From assembly GCA_036735545.1 (NCBI GenBank), contig DAINOD010000005.1, forward strand, positions 5,883 to 69,882: a stretch of 64,000 bases of DNA. The letters are read 5' to 3'. The notes beneath the pieces were generated by a model. That model was given only the letters and a program-made list of their open reading frames with translations. It had not been told where the DNA came from and did not search any database. The DNA is from Rubrimonas sp036735545 (lineage in GTDB: Bacteria; Pseudomonadota; Alphaproteobacteria; Rhodobacterales; Rhodobacteraceae). The position numbers and the translations under genes are program-made. Within the stretch, counting starts at the first letter, position 1. The number at the start of each line of letters is the position of its first letter. Positions 28,133 through 37,027 of this stretch are shown here, piece after piece.

Positions 28133-28390
28133 TCAGCGCCGCCGGCGGCGCCGCGGTGTCGGCGCGCGCTCCACGCCCTCGCGCAGGACCATGGTCATCG
28201 GGTGGTCCGGGTGGGCCGGCGCGTAGGTCGCGAGTAGCGCGGCGAGAGCGGCTGGCGCATCGGCGCCCGGCGCAAGCCCCAGCGCCCAATCCAGAAAGAT
28301 AGACCGGCACTCCAGCGCGCCGATCCCCTCGATCGCATAGGCTTCCCGGATCAGGCCGCGCGGGTCCGGCGCGACGTCCTCCGCGCTCAC
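28133..28390 (-). CDS. Conserved hypothetical protein
   Basis: A predicted 85-residue helical protein read from GTG 28390. The central stretch LIREAYAIEGIGALECRSIFLDWALGL and the segment PAHPDHPMTMVLREGVE resemble a small protein found in Rhodobacterales genomes; the C-terminus is a run of Arg. No function is known. The open frame continues upstream to 28561, but that part looks non-coding. The start is therefore uncertain. It converges on phnL with a 3-base gap. Confidence 0.55.
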   Translation of the reverse strand: MSAEDVAPDPRGLIREAYAIEGIGALECRSIFLDWALGLAPGADAPAALAALLATYAPAHPDHPMTMVLREGVERAPTPRRRRRR

Positions 28391-28658
28391 GGGCGGGCCG
28401 GGGCCGCGTCCGGGCCGGTTGGCGCGAAAGCTCCTAGGAAGGTCATGGCTTACACCCCGCCCGACGCACCGCCTGCAAATAGAGTGGTTCTGGGGCGCGG
28501 CGACGGCAAGAGCGGAAAAGCGCTGCCGGAAAGCCGATGCGACGTAGTCATCTCTGCCCACCGCGGAGCACTACCGCCCCTGTCAGGGCGAGCGTGGAGC
28601 GACGCCGAGGCGGTCCGTTTTCATTCTATCGGAGATGCGAAGCGGCGGGGCCTCGGGG

Positions 28659-28734
<76 letters not shown>

Positions 28735-28819
28735 GGAGAGTCCCGCCGTTTCGGTGCGCGGGGTATAGGCGGGCGCGGCGCGAGGCGCAAGGCCTCTCGC
28801 CGCACCCGCCCTGCCCCGC

Positions 28820-29254
28820 CTAGGGCCGCAGGTCCTCGTCGTCCTTGTCCTCGACCAGATCGCCCAGATCGTCGGCGGCCTCGTCCTCGTCGTCCTCGAG
28901 CAGCACGTCGTCATCCACCTCGATGGCGTCGTCCTCGTCCTCGACGTCGACATCCGTCGTGGCGGCCGGCGTCTTGGCGACGTCCTCCTCGGAATCGTCG
29001 ACGATGAGCGCGTCGTCCTCGTCCTCGTCGTCGACGAGCGCGACGTCGTCGTCCTCCATCTCCTCGTCGGGGTCCACGACCTTGGCGACGGGCGCGACGC
29101 GCGGGGCGGCGCGCAGGCGCTTCACGCGGGTCAGCGCCTCAACCTCGAAGACCGCGCCGCATTCGGGGCACGCGATCGGATCGTGGTTGAGGTCGTAGAA
29201 CCGTGCGCCGCAGCTCAAGCACTGGCGCTTCACGCCCCATTCAGGTTTCGCCAT
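28820..29254 (-). CDS. FYDLN acid family protein (TIGR02300)
   Basis: A 144-residue alphaproteobacterial protein of unknown function. The N-terminal zinc-ribbon-like part has CLSCGARFYDLNHDPIACPECG (two CxxC pairs and the FYDLN motif). The rest is a highly acidic Asp/Glu/Val low-complexity tail from about residue 60. Its coding strand is therefore strongly biased to GAC/GAG codons. It is upstream of and co-directional with the tRNA-Ala gene, and divergent from phaZ across 175 bases. Confidence 0.92.
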   Translation of the reverse strand: MAKPEWGVKRQCLSCGARFYDLNHDPIACPECGAVFEVEALTRVKRLRAAPRVAPVAKVVDPDEEMEDDDVALVDDEDEDDALIVDDSEEDVAKTPAATTDVDVEDEDDAIEVDDDVLLEDDEDEAADDLGDLVEDKDDEDLRP

Positions 29255-29429
29255 GGCCGTCCTCTGCGCACCTGCCCACGAAAGACCGCCGCACTGCCAC
29301 AGGCCCCCGCCCCTGTCAAAGGGCGCGCTGCGGCGACGAGCCTCTTTCGCAGGTGCGAAAGTTTCTTGCCGGCCTATCCCCCCGAGAGTAACAGTTCGGA
29401 GTCATGTCCGATCCGGGGGTTGCGTCGCG

Positions 29430-30683
29430 GTGCTCTACCACGCCTACGAGTTGACCCACGCCGCCGTTTCTCCATTCCGGGCCGTGGCGCAAATGAGCGC
29501 GAACGCTCTGCGCAACCCCGTGAACCCGCTCTCCGAGACGCTCGGCTTCCGCGCCTCGGCGGCCGCCTTCGAGATGTTCGTCAACGCGACGCGGCGCTAT
29601 GGCAAGCCCGAGTTCGGCATCGAGTCTGTCGAGCTTTCGGGCGAAGTCGCGCCGGTCGAGGAGGAGGTCGTCCTCCGCAAGCCGTTCTGCGATCTGCTGC
29701 GCTTCCGCCGCCGCTCCACGCTGGCGCAGGCGCGCAACGACCCCAGGGTGCTGGTGATCGCGCCGATGTCGGGGCACTTCGCCACGCTCTTGCGCGGCAC
29801 GGTCGAGGCGATGCTGCCCGAGCACGACGTCTACATCACCGACTGGGTCGACGCGCGCAACGTGCCGCTGTCGCGGGGCAAGTTCGACCTAGAGGACTAC
29901 GTCGATTACCTGCGCGAGTTCTGCGAGTTTCTTGCGCAGGACGGCGAGCGCCCGGCGGTCATGGGAGTCTGCCAGCCCGGAGTGCCCGCGCTGGCCGCCG
30001 CCGCGCTGATGAGCGAGGACCGCGCGCCCTTCCGCCCGGCCTCTCTGGTGCTGATGGGCTCGCCCATCGACACCCGCATCAGCCCGACCGAACCGAACGT
30101 GCTGGCCACCACCCGGCCCCTGAGCTGGTTCGAGAAAAACTGCATCACCACCGTGCCGTTCCCGAACCCCGGCTTCATGCGGCGGGTCTATCCCGGCTTT
30201 CTGCAATTGTCGGGCTTCATGTCGATGAACCTCGATCGCCACGTCGACGCCCACGTCAAGCAGTTCCGCAATCTCGTGCGCGGCGACGGCGACAGCGCGG
30301 CGGCCCATCGCACCTTCTACGACGAATATCTCGCGGTCATGGATCTGACCGCGGAGTTCTATCTGCAGACGGTCGAGAACGTTTTCCAGAAACATCTGCT
30401 GCCCAAGAACGAACTCATGCACGGCGACCGCCGCGTCGACCTCGGCGCGATCACCGACGTCGCGCTGATGGCGATCGAGGGCGAGGCCGACGACATCACC
30501 GGCCGCGGCCAGACCGAAGCGGCGCTGGACCTCTGCACGAACCTGCCGCGTGAGAAGAAGGCCAGCTACATCCAGGCCAAGGTCGGCCATTACGGCGTCT
30601 TCAACGGCAGCCGATGGCGCCAGCACATCCAGCCGCGCGTGCGCGACTTCATCCGCGCCAAGCGCGCCTGGGTCCGCGGGTGA
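29430..30683 (+). CDS. phaZ: Intracellular polyhydroxyalkanoate depolymerase
   Basis: An alpha/beta hydrolase that mobilises stored PHB. The 417-residue protein begins VLYHAYELTHAAVSPFRA at GTG 29430, the usual start for the family. The nucleophile is a Cys in the lipase-box-like GVCQPGVPALAAAALM; the late Asp is in IEGEADDITGRGQ and the His in KVGHYGVFNGSRWRQHIQP. No signal peptide is present, consistent with intracellular granule degradation. Its stop overlaps a possible GTG start for the next gene. Confidence 0.92.
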   Translation: MLYHAYELTHAAVSPFRAVAQMSANALRNPVNPLSETLGFRASAAAFEMFVNATRRYGKPEFGIESVELSGEVAPVEEEVVLRKPFCDLLRFRRRSTLAQARNDPRVLVIAPMSGHFATLLRGTVEAMLPEHDVYITDWVDARNVPLSRGKFDLEDYVDYLREFCEFLAQDGERPAVMGVCQPGVPALAAAALMSEDRAPFRPASLVLMGSPIDTRISPTEPNVLATTRPLSWFEKNCITTVPFPNPGFMRRVYPGFLQLSGFMSMNLDRHVDAHVKQFRNLVRGDGDSAAAHRTFYDEYLAVMDLTAEFYLQTVENVFQKHLLPKNELMHGDRRVDLGAITDVALMAIEGEADDITGRGQTEAALDLCTNLPREKKASYIQAKVGHYGVFNGSRWRQHIQPRVRDFIRAKRAWVRG

Positions 30684-30697
30684 AGGGCGCGCGACGG

Positions 30698-31399
30698 ATG
30701 GGAGAGGTCATCCGTCTCGACGACCCCGACATCGCGGTGCGCTTCTCCCGTTCCGCCCGTGCGCGGCGCTTCACGCTGTCGCTGCGCGCAGGCGAGGCGC
30801 GCCTGACCGCGCCCGTGCAGGCGCGCGAGAGCGAGGTGCGCCAGTTCCTGCTGCGCCAGACCGACTGGCTGCGCGACACGCTGGCCCGCGCGCCGGTCCC
30901 CGAGATCGTCTGCGTCGGCGCGCGTCTGCCCGTGGCCGGCGAGATCGTGGAGATCATCGCCTCGGGTCGCGCGCGCGGTCCCTGCCGTCTGCGCGACGGC
31001 GCGCTGGAGGCGCCGGCGACCGCTACGGGCGCGGCCGTCGCGGCCTTCCTCAAGGCGCGCGCGCAGGGAGTGCTGGCGCCCGCGGCCCACGCCGCCGCCG
31101 CGGCGCTGGGGCGGAAGGTCGGACGGATCAGCCTGCGCGACACCCGTTCGCGCTGGGGCTCCTGCACGACGCGGGGCGATCTGTCCTTCAGCTGGCGCCT
31201 CGCCATGGCCCCGCCCGACGTCGCCAGCTACGTCGCGATCCACGAGGCGGCGCATCTGGTGGAGATGAACCACGGGCCCGATTTCTGGAGGCTGGTCTCG
31301 CGCCTGCGCCCCGACTACCGCATCCAGCGCGCCTGGCTGCGCAGCGAGGGCGCCGCGCTGCACCGCTGGCGCTTCGGCGGGATCGAGCCGACCGCCTGA
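30698..31399 (+). CDS. YgjP-like zinc metallopeptidase (DUF45/SprT-like)
   Basis: A 233-residue cytoplasmic protein with a zincin site VAIHEAAHLVEMNHGPDFW (HExxH plus downstream His) near residue 185, preceded by the family motif LRDTRSRWGSCTTRGDLSFSWRL. An in-frame GTG at 30680, overlapping the phaZ stop, would add six residues and couple translation; ATG 30698 has AAGG upstream. The physiological substrate of this family is unknown. Confidence 0.85.
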   Translation: MGEVIRLDDPDIAVRFSRSARARRFTLSLRAGEARLTAPVQARESEVRQFLLRQTDWLRDTLARAPVPEIVCVGARLPVAGEIVEIIASGRARGPCRLRDGALEAPATATGAAVAAFLKARAQGVLAPAAHAAAAALGRKVGRISLRDTRSRWGSCTTRGDLSFSWRLAMAPPDVASYVAIHEAAHLVEMNHGPDFWRLVSRLRPDYRIQRAWLRSEGAALHRWRFGGIEPTA

Positions 31400-31473
31400 G
31401 GGCGCTTGACCGCGTTGCGCAGAAGCCCGACCCCTTGCCGCCAGCCCCGGACGATCCGAAGGGAGGCGCGCGC

Positions 31474-32982
31474 ATGATCCCCAACCCCTACGCCGCGAAC
31501 TGGCTGGCCGCCGCCCTGCGCGCCGGCTCGCTCGGCCGCGAGGACGCGCCCTTCGCCGGGCGAACGACCCATGGCGCGCTTTGGGCGGGCGCGGAGCGGA
31601 TGGCCGCCGCGCTGGCCGCCGCCGGCGTCGCGCCGGGCGACCGGGTGGCGGCGCAGGTGGACAAGTCGCTTGCGGCGCTTCAACTCTATCTGGGCGCGGT
31701 GCTGGCCGGCGCGGCGTTCCTGCCGCTCAATCCCGCCTACACTCCCGCCGAGATCGCCTATTTCCTCGGGGACGCCGAGCCGGCCGTCTTCGTCTGCGAC
31801 CCCGCCCGCGCCGAGGCCCTCGCCCCGCTGGCGGGCGCGGCGGCGGTGCTGACGCTCGACGCCGCCGGGGGCGGGACGCTGGCCGAGGCGGCCGCGGCGC
31901 AGGGGGGCTTCGCGGCCGTGGCGCGCGGCGCGGACGATCTGGCGGGCGTGCTCTACACCTCCGGCACCACGGGGCGGTCGAAGGGCGCGATGCTCAGCCA
32001 CGACAACCTCGCCTCGAACTCGGCGGCGCTGCGCGACTGCTGGCGCTTCACCGAACGCGACGTGCTGCTCCACGCCCTGCCGATCTTCCACACGCACGGC
32101 CTGTTCGTGGCCACCAACGTCACGCTGATGGCGGGCGGCGCGCTGGACTTCATGCCGCGCTTCGACGCCGACTCGCTGGTGGCCGCCATGCGAGGCGCGA
32201 CGGCGATGATGGGCGTGCCGACCTTCTACACCCGCCTGCTCGACCATCCGGGCCTGACGCGCGAGGCGACGGCGCACATGCGCCTGTTCGTCTCCGGCTC
32301 GGCGCCGCTGCTGGCCGAGACGCACCGGGAGTGGGAGGCGCGCACGGGTCACGCGATACTCGAGCGCTACGGCATGACCGAAACCTCGATGATCACGTCC
32401 AACCCCTACGACGGCGCGCGGATCGCGGGCACGGTGGGCTTCGCCCTGCCCGGCGTGCGCGTGCGCGTGGCCGACCCCGCGACCGGCCGCGCCCTGCCCG
32501 CCGGCGCGATCGGCTCGGTCGAGGTGAAGGGCCCGAACGTGTTCAAGGGCTACTGGCGGATGCCGGAGAAGACGGCCGCCGAGTTCCGCGGCGACGGCTT
32601 CTTCATCACCGGCGACGTGGGCGTGCTGGATGCGGAAGGGCGCCTTTCCATCGTCGGGCGCGCGAAGGACCTGATCATCTCCGGCGGCTTCAACGTCTAT
32701 CCCGCCGAGGTGGAGGCGCTGATCGACGCCCTGCCCGGCGTCCGCGAGTCGGCCGTGATCGGCCTGCCGCACCCGGATTTCGGCGAGGGCGTCGCCGCCG
32801 TGATCACGGCGCAGCCGGGCGCGGCGCCGGAGGAGGCCGCGATACTCGCCGCGCTGGCCGCCGACCTCGCCGCCTACAAGCGGCCCAAGCGCGTGTTCCT
32901 CGTGGACGAACTGCCCCGCAACGCGATGGGCAAGGTGCAGAAGGCGGAACTGCGAAAGCGTTACGCGGGCGTGTTCGGCTAG
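31474..32982 (+). CDS. matB: Malonyl-CoA synthetase
   Basis: An AMP-forming ligase of 502 residues resembling MatB. It has LYTSGTTGRSKGAMLSHDNL (P-loop), LPIFHTHGLFVATNVTL, ERYGMTETSMITSNPYDG, GRAKDLIISGGFNVYPAEVE and the catalytic Lys in NAMGKVQKAELRK. The substrate-pocket motif HTHGLF and the MTETSM region fit malonate specificity, but a related short dicarboxylate ligase is possible. ATG 31474 follows GGGAGG at a good distance. Confidence 0.85.
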   Translation: MIPNPYAANWLAAALRAGSLGREDAPFAGRTTHGALWAGAERMAAALAAAGVAPGDRVAAQVDKSLAALQLYLGAVLAGAAFLPLNPAYTPAEIAYFLGDAEPAVFVCDPARAEALAPLAGAAAVLTLDAAGGGTLAEAAAAQGGFAAVARGADDLAGVLYTSGTTGRSKGAMLSHDNLASNSAALRDCWRFTERDVLLHALPIFHTHGLFVATNVTLMAGGALDFMPRFDADSLVAAMRGATAMMGVPTFYTRLLDHPGLTREATAHMRLFVSGSAPLLAETHREWEARTGHAILERYGMTETSMITSNPYDGARIAGTVGFALPGVRVRVADPATGRALPAGAIGSVEVKGPNVFKGYWRMPEKTAAEFRGDGFFITGDVGVLDAEGRLSIVGRAKDLIISGGFNVYPAEVEALIDALPGVRESAVIGLPHPDFGEGVAAVITAQPGAAPEEAAILAALAADLAAYKRPKRVFLVDELPRNAMGKVQKAELRKRYAGVFG

Positions 32983-33045
32983 CGCCGCGCGGCGCTGTTC
33001 GAGACAGGCTCGCCGCCCCGGATCGCGAGCTTTGGCGACGCGGAA

Positions 33046-33063
33046 CCGTGATGAAACCGTCAC
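33046..33063 (+). promoter_or_regulatory. Possible Pho box upstream of the ABC binding-protein gene
   Basis: Two 7-base units CCGTGAT and CCGTCAC are spaced 11 bases apart (33046-33063) with GAAA between. The 18 bases match the E. coli Pho box consensus at 14 of 18 positions. A GATAGA (33072-33077) about 8 bases downstream could be the -10 element, as expected when PhoB replaces -35 recognition. PhoB control is inferred. Confidence 0.35.
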
Positions 33064-33133
33064 GCGCCGCTGATAGAGCCTGTCGGATCGGCGCGGGGCG
33101 CGACTCCCGCGCGCCACGACGGGGACAACCGAC

Positions 33134-34105
33134 ATGAACAAGACGCTTCTGGCCGCCGCCGCCGCGGCGCTGCTCGCCGGCGCGGCGCTCGCCCAGCCCT
33201 CGGGCAAGCTCGTGCTCTACACCTCCCAGCCCAACGCCGACGCCCAGCGCACGGTCGACGCCTTCGTCGCCGCCCATCCCGGCGTCGAGGTCGAGTGGGT
33301 GCGCGACGGCACCACCCAGATGATGGCCAAGCTCGCCGCCGAGTTCGAGGCCGGCGCGCCGCAGCCCGACGTGCTGCTGATCGCCGACAGCGTGACCATG
33401 GAGGGGCTGAAGGCCCAGGGCCGCCTGATGGCGCACCCTGACGCCGACGTTGCCGCCTACGATCCGGCGATCATGGACCCCGACCGCACCTGGTTCTCGA
33501 CCAAGCTGATCACCACGGGCATCGCCTACAACACCGCCGCGCCGACGCAGCCCGCCTCCTACAAGGACCTCGCGCCGCTGGCCGGCCAGTTCGCGATGCC
33601 CTCGCCGCTGACTTCGGGCGCCGCGACCATCCACATGGTGGCGCTGACGGGCCGCGACGATCTGGGCTGGCGGTTCTACGAAGACCTCGCCGACGGCGGC
33701 GCGCTCGCCCAGGGCGGCAATGGCGCCGTGATGACCGCCATCGCCTCGGGGGAGAAGCTCTACGGCTTTCTCGTCGATTTCCTCGTCATCCGCGAGAAGG
33801 CCAAGGGCGCGCCGGTTGAGTTCGTTTTCCCCGAGGAGGGCGTGTCGGCCGTCACCGAGCCGGTGGCCATCCTGTCGACCGCGCGCAACCCCGAGGCGGC
33901 CAGGGCCTTCGTCGACTTCCTGATCTCGCCCGAGGGCCAGCAGCTCGCCGCCGACATGGGCTATCTGCCGGCGCATCCGGCGATCACGCCGCCGGAGGGC
34001 TTTCCGCCGCTGTCCGACATCCGCCTGCTGGACTTCGACCCGGCCGCTGCGCTGTCGGGCGACGACGAGAACAAGAAGAAGTTCGTCGACATCTTCGGCG
34101 GCTGA
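33134..34105 (+). CDS. Periplasmic substrate-binding protein, iron(III)/phosphonate ABC class
   Basis: A 323-residue periplasmic protein with a signal peptide (about 1-20, cleavage after AALA) and a type 2 binding fold. It shows GKLVLYTSQPNADAQRTVDAF, DVLLIADSVTMEGLKAQG, FAMPSPLTSGAATIHMVAL and a late FVDFLISPEGQQLAADMGYLPA. Iron(III) and 2-aminoethylphosphonate binding proteins share this architecture, so the ligand is open. The permease lies beyond the VPLPA gene at 35084, and no ATPase is nearby. A Pho-box-like sequence upstream favours a phosphorus ligand but is weak evidence. Confidence 0.82.
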   Translation: MNKTLLAAAAAALLAGAALAQPSGKLVLYTSQPNADAQRTVDAFVAAHPGVEVEWVRDGTTQMMAKLAAEFEAGAPQPDVLLIADSVTMEGLKAQGRLMAHPDADVAAYDPAIMDPDRTWFSTKLITTGIAYNTAAPTQPASYKDLAPLAGQFAMPSPLTSGAATIHMVALTGRDDLGWRFYEDLADGGALAQGGNGAVMTAIASGEKLYGFLVDFLVIREKAKGAPVEFVFPEEGVSAVTEPVAILSTARNPEAARAFVDFLISPEGQQLAADMGYLPAHPAITPPEGFPPLSDIRLLDFDPAAALSGDDENKKKFVDIFGG

Positions 34106-34129
34106 CGCCCCGTCCGGAATCGACAGCCC

Positions 34130-34148
34130 GCCCCGCGACGCGCGGGGC
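34130..34148 (+). terminator. GC-rich hairpin after the binding-protein gene
   Basis: GCCCCGCG (34130-34137) and CGCGGGGC (34141-34148) form a perfect 8-bp stem with a 3-base loop, 25 bases after the stop. No T-run follows, so it may act as a weak terminator or as an mRNA-stabilising structure. Confidence 0.4.
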
Positions 34149-34222
34149 TGGCGTCCTTGCTAACCAATCGTGCCGCTGCGTTAACCACCAATAGCTTTGC
34201 AGAGGTCGCGCTACACGGATAT

Positions 34223-34255
34223 GAACAGTTTTACGCAGTGTTTGCGTAACTGTTC
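34223..34255 (+). promoter_or_regulatory. Long imperfect inverted repeat in the VPLPA gene leader
   Basis: GAACAGTT-TT-ACGCA (34223-34237) is mirrored by TGCGTAACTGTTC (34243-34255) around a 5-base centre, differing only by an extra TT in the left arm. The AACAGTT/AACTGTT halves suggest a dimeric regulator site or an RNA hairpin 37 bases before the start codon. No known regulator is assigned. Confidence 0.5.
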
Positions 34256-34292
34256 TGGCCGGTTCGCCGGTGTGTAGCGTGAGGAAGCCGTC

Positions 34293-35036
34293 ATGAATAC
34301 CATCGCCGCCGCCGCTCTGGCCGTCGTCGCCTCGGCCGCCGCCGCCCAGGCCCTGACCCTGACCGCCACGGTCCGCGACTTCGACAACACCCACCCCAAC
34401 TTCGGCCAGGGCTCGCCCTTCGGGGTTGTGACCGGGGCCGTCGCGTCGACGCTGACCGGGGCGGCGCCCACTCCGGTCTTCGTCGAGGGCGACCGCACGA
34501 CCAACCCGCTCAACTTCACCACCCACGCCGACTTCAACGCATGGTGGACGGGCCCGGGCGTCGCCTACGACGTGACCTTCGACACGGCCGGAGGCGTCGC
34601 CAGCTTCAACGGCGGCGCGGCCACGCCCGGTTCGCAGTTCTTCCCGCTGGGCGACAACAACTACCTGTTCACGCTGACCTTCAGCGGCATGCTGAGCTTC
34701 GAGGCCGGCCAGACCTTCTCCGCCACCGCCGACGACGATCTCTGGATTTTCGTGGACAAGAAGCTGGTGCTGGACCTCGGCGGCGTGCACGCGCCCACGA
34801 CCAAGACCTTCAACGCCGCGACGCTGGCGGGGCTCGGCCTGACGGCGGGGCAGAACTACGCCCTCGACGTCTTCTTCGCCGAGCGCAACGTCTCCCAGTC
34901 GGCGCTGAACCTGACCACGACCATGAGCCTGTCGCAGACCCCCGCGCCGGTGCCGCTGCCTGCGCCGATCGCGCTGCTGGCCGCCGGCTTCGCGGGCCTG
35001 GGCCTGCTGGCGCGGCGTCGCCGGACCGTCGCCTGA
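34293..35036 (+). CDS. Fibro-slime domain protein with VPLPA-CTERM sorting signal
   Basis: A 247-residue exported protein. After a signal peptide (about 1-20) it shows the fibro-slime/PA14-like domain: VRDFDNTHPNF, later FSATADDDLWIFVDKKLVLDLGGVH and LDVFFAERNVSQSALNL. The C-terminus carries VPLPAPIALLAAGFAGLGLL followed by a basic tail, the tripartite VPLPA-CTERM signal recognised by a dedicated exosortase in Rhodobacterales. It should be cell-surface or extracellular. The exosortase is not in this window. It sits between a binding protein and a permease without obvious functional relation. Confidence 0.85.
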   Translation: MNTIAAAALAVVASAAAAQALTLTATVRDFDNTHPNFGQGSPFGVVTGAVASTLTGAAPTPVFVEGDRTTNPLNFTTHADFNAWWTGPGVAYDVTFDTAGGVASFNGGAATPGSQFFPLGDNNYLFTLTFSGMLSFEAGQTFSATADDDLWIFVDKKLVLDLGGVHAPTTKTFNAATLAGLGLTAGQNYALDVFFAERNVSQSALNLTTTMSLSQTPAPVPLPAPIALLAAGFAGLGLLARRRRTVA

Positions 35037-35083
35037 CCGTCACACCCGCGTGCTAGGCCCGTCCCATGAGGGGCGGGCGACCG

Positions 35084-36751
35084 ATGGAGACGCTGACGCT
35101 CGCCGCGCTGGTCGCGGCGAGCGTTCTGCTTTGCGCCCTCCCGCTGGCGCTGCTGGCGCGCGTCGGCATGGGCGGCGGCTTCGATCTCACCCCCTTCGCG
35201 GAGGCGCTGGGCTCGCGCGGGGTGCGACAGGCGTTGTGGAACAGTCTCGACAGCGCGGCGGTCTCGGCGGTTCTCGCGACGGCGCTTGGCGCGGGGCTGG
35301 CGGTCGCGCTCGGGCTGACGGACGTGCGCGCCAAGGGACCGCTGGTGTTTCTCATCCTGCTGCCGATGATGATCCCGCCCCATGTCACGGCCATCGCCTG
35401 GCTGCAGGCGCTGGGGCCCGCCTCCGCGCCGCTCAACTGGCTCGGCCTCGCGCCGCCGCTGGGAGCGACCAACGTGCTGTACGGGCGAGGCGGGGTGATC
35501 TTCCTGTTGACGCTCCAGCACGCGCCGCTGGCCTTTCTGGTGGTCCGCGCGGGCCTGCGCGCCCTGCCGCGCGAGTTGTCCGACGCGGCGCGGGTCTCCG
35601 GCGCCGGGCCGTGGCGGATGCTGGCCAAGGTGGTCGCGCCGCTCACGGCGCCGACGCTGATCGCGGCCTTCGCGCTGGCCTTCGTCTCGGCGCTCGGCAA
35701 TTTCGGCATCCCGGCGCTGCTCGGCGCGCCGGGCCGCTACGTCACCGCGCCGGTGCTGATGTGGCGCAGGCTGGCGAGCTTCGGCCCCTCGGCGCTGGCG
35801 GACATGGCGGTGATCGCCACGCTGATCGGCGCGCTGGCCGTGGCGGCGGTGGCGGCGCAGATGTGGTTGCAGCGGCGCGCGGGCGTGGCGCTGATCGGCC
35901 CGCCGCAGGCGGCGCTGGCGCTGAGGCTGGGGCGCGCGCGGCCCTGGACCGAGGCCGGGCTCTGGGCGCTGGTGGCGGCCACGCTGGTCCTGCCGCTGTC
36001 CGCGCTGGTGACGACCGCGCTGATACCCACCTTCGGCGTGCCGCTGACCGCGGAGACGCTGACCTTTCGCCACTTCCACGAGGTGCTGTTCGTGCAATCC
36101 GTCACCGCGCGGGCCTTCGCGAACTCCACGCTTGCTGCCGGCGGCGCGGCGGCGGCGCTCGCGGCGATGGCGGTGACGCTGGGCTACTTTCTCGCCCGCC
36201 CCGCCGGACCGTCCCGGCGCGTCGCGGGCGGCGCGGCGACGCTGGCGGAGGTCGCCTACGCCGTGCCGGGCGTGGTGATCTCCGTGGCCTTCATCCTCGC
36301 CTTCATCCGGCCGGTGATGGGCGTCTCGCTCTACGGCACGCTCACGCTGATCTGGCTCGCCTATCTCGCCGCGTTCTTCGCGGTGGCGCTGAAGCCGGTG
36401 GGGGCCGCCTACGCCGCGCTGGACGGCGCGCTGGACGACGCGGCGCGCGTCTCCGGGGCGTCCTTCGGGATGCGGCTGGGGCGGATCTTCGCGCCTCTCG
36501 TTGCGCCGGCCGCGGCCTCGGGGGCGATCCTCGTGTTCCTGACCGCCTACAACGAGGTAACCGTCTCGGCGCTGCTGTGGTCGTCGGGCTCGGAGACCAT
36601 CGGCACGGTGATCTTCAACTACGAGGACGGCGGCTCCAAGAGCCTCGCCGCCGCGATGGCCACCATCACCGTCCTGGCGACCATCGCGCTGATGGCGGCG
36701 CTCGACGCGCTGGGCCGCCGGGCGCCGCCCGGCGTCGTGCCCTGGCGCTAG
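35084..36751 (+). CDS. Double-length ABC transporter permease, iron(III)/phosphonate class
   Basis: A fused permease of 555 residues (561 if started at ATG 35066) with two halves of about six membrane helices each. Both halves carry the EAA loop that contacts the ATPase: LSDAARVSGAGPWRMLAKVVAPL in the first and LDDAARVSGASFGMRLGRIFAPL in the second. This FbpB/SfuB/PhnU-like layout is used for iron(III) or aminoethylphosphonate import. AGGGG at 35069-35073 favours ATG 35084. The binding protein at 33134 is the likely partner; the ATPase at 2842 is a candidate. Confidence 0.85.
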   Translation: METLTLAALVAASVLLCALPLALLARVGMGGGFDLTPFAEALGSRGVRQALWNSLDSAAVSAVLATALGAGLAVALGLTDVRAKGPLVFLILLPMMIPPHVTAIAWLQALGPASAPLNWLGLAPPLGATNVLYGRGGVIFLLTLQHAPLAFLVVRAGLRALPRELSDAARVSGAGPWRMLAKVVAPLTAPTLIAAFALAFVSALGNFGIPALLGAPGRYVTAPVLMWRRLASFGPSALADMAVIATLIGALAVAAVAAQMWLQRRAGVALIGPPQAALALRLGRARPWTEAGLWALVAATLVLPLSALVTTALIPTFGVPLTAETLTFRHFHEVLFVQSVTARAFANSTLAAGGAAAALAAMAVTLGYFLARPAGPSRRVAGGAATLAEVAYAVPGVVISVAFILAFIRPVMGVSLYGTLTLIWLAYLAAFFAVALKPVGAAYAALDGALDDAARVSGASFGMRLGRIFAPLVAPAAASGAILVFLTAYNEVTVSALLWSSGSETIGTVIFNYEDGGSKSLAAAMATITVLATIALMAALDALGRRAPPGVVPWR

Positions 36752-36883
36752 GGATTCGCCGTCGGACAGCCCTTTTTGCAGTCATCTGCCGCATTTCTCG
36801 CCCACGACCGCGCCATCGGACCACGACGCCGGAGCGTCGGGCGCGCAAGCGTGTCGCCGACGCGTCGGGGCGGGTTAACTGAC

Positions 36884-36990
36884 GGCGCAGGGCCTCTAGG
36901 GTTCCGCCCGCCAGGCGCGGGGTCAGGTCCGAGAGAGGCCGCCGCGCGAGCGGCACACGGCGGGACAAAAGCCCGGGAGAGCACTGCGCC
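36884..36990 (+). promoter_or_regulatory. Guanidine-I (ykkC) riboswitch
   Basis: The aptamer is recognisable from its conserved blocks: CTCTAGGGTTCCG at 36894-36906, GGTCCGAGAG at 36926-36935, and ACACGGCGGGACAAAAGCCC at 36955-36974 continuing into GGGAGA. P1 can be formed by GGCGCAG (36884-36890) with CTGCGCC (36984-36990). The ribosome-binding GGAGG at 37015-37019 lies shortly downstream and no intrinsic terminator is seen, so control is probably translational. Guanidine binding should turn on the transporter-hydrolase operon that follows. Confidence 0.95.
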
Positions 36991-37027
36991 CCGATAAACG
37001 CCGATCGAGACCGTGGAGGCCCCGCCC

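Noticed and set aside
28391..28561. Longer version of the minus-strand ORF ending at 28133
   Set aside because: The added N-terminal part lacks typical codon bias and conserved pattern, and no ribosome-binding site supports ATG 28561.
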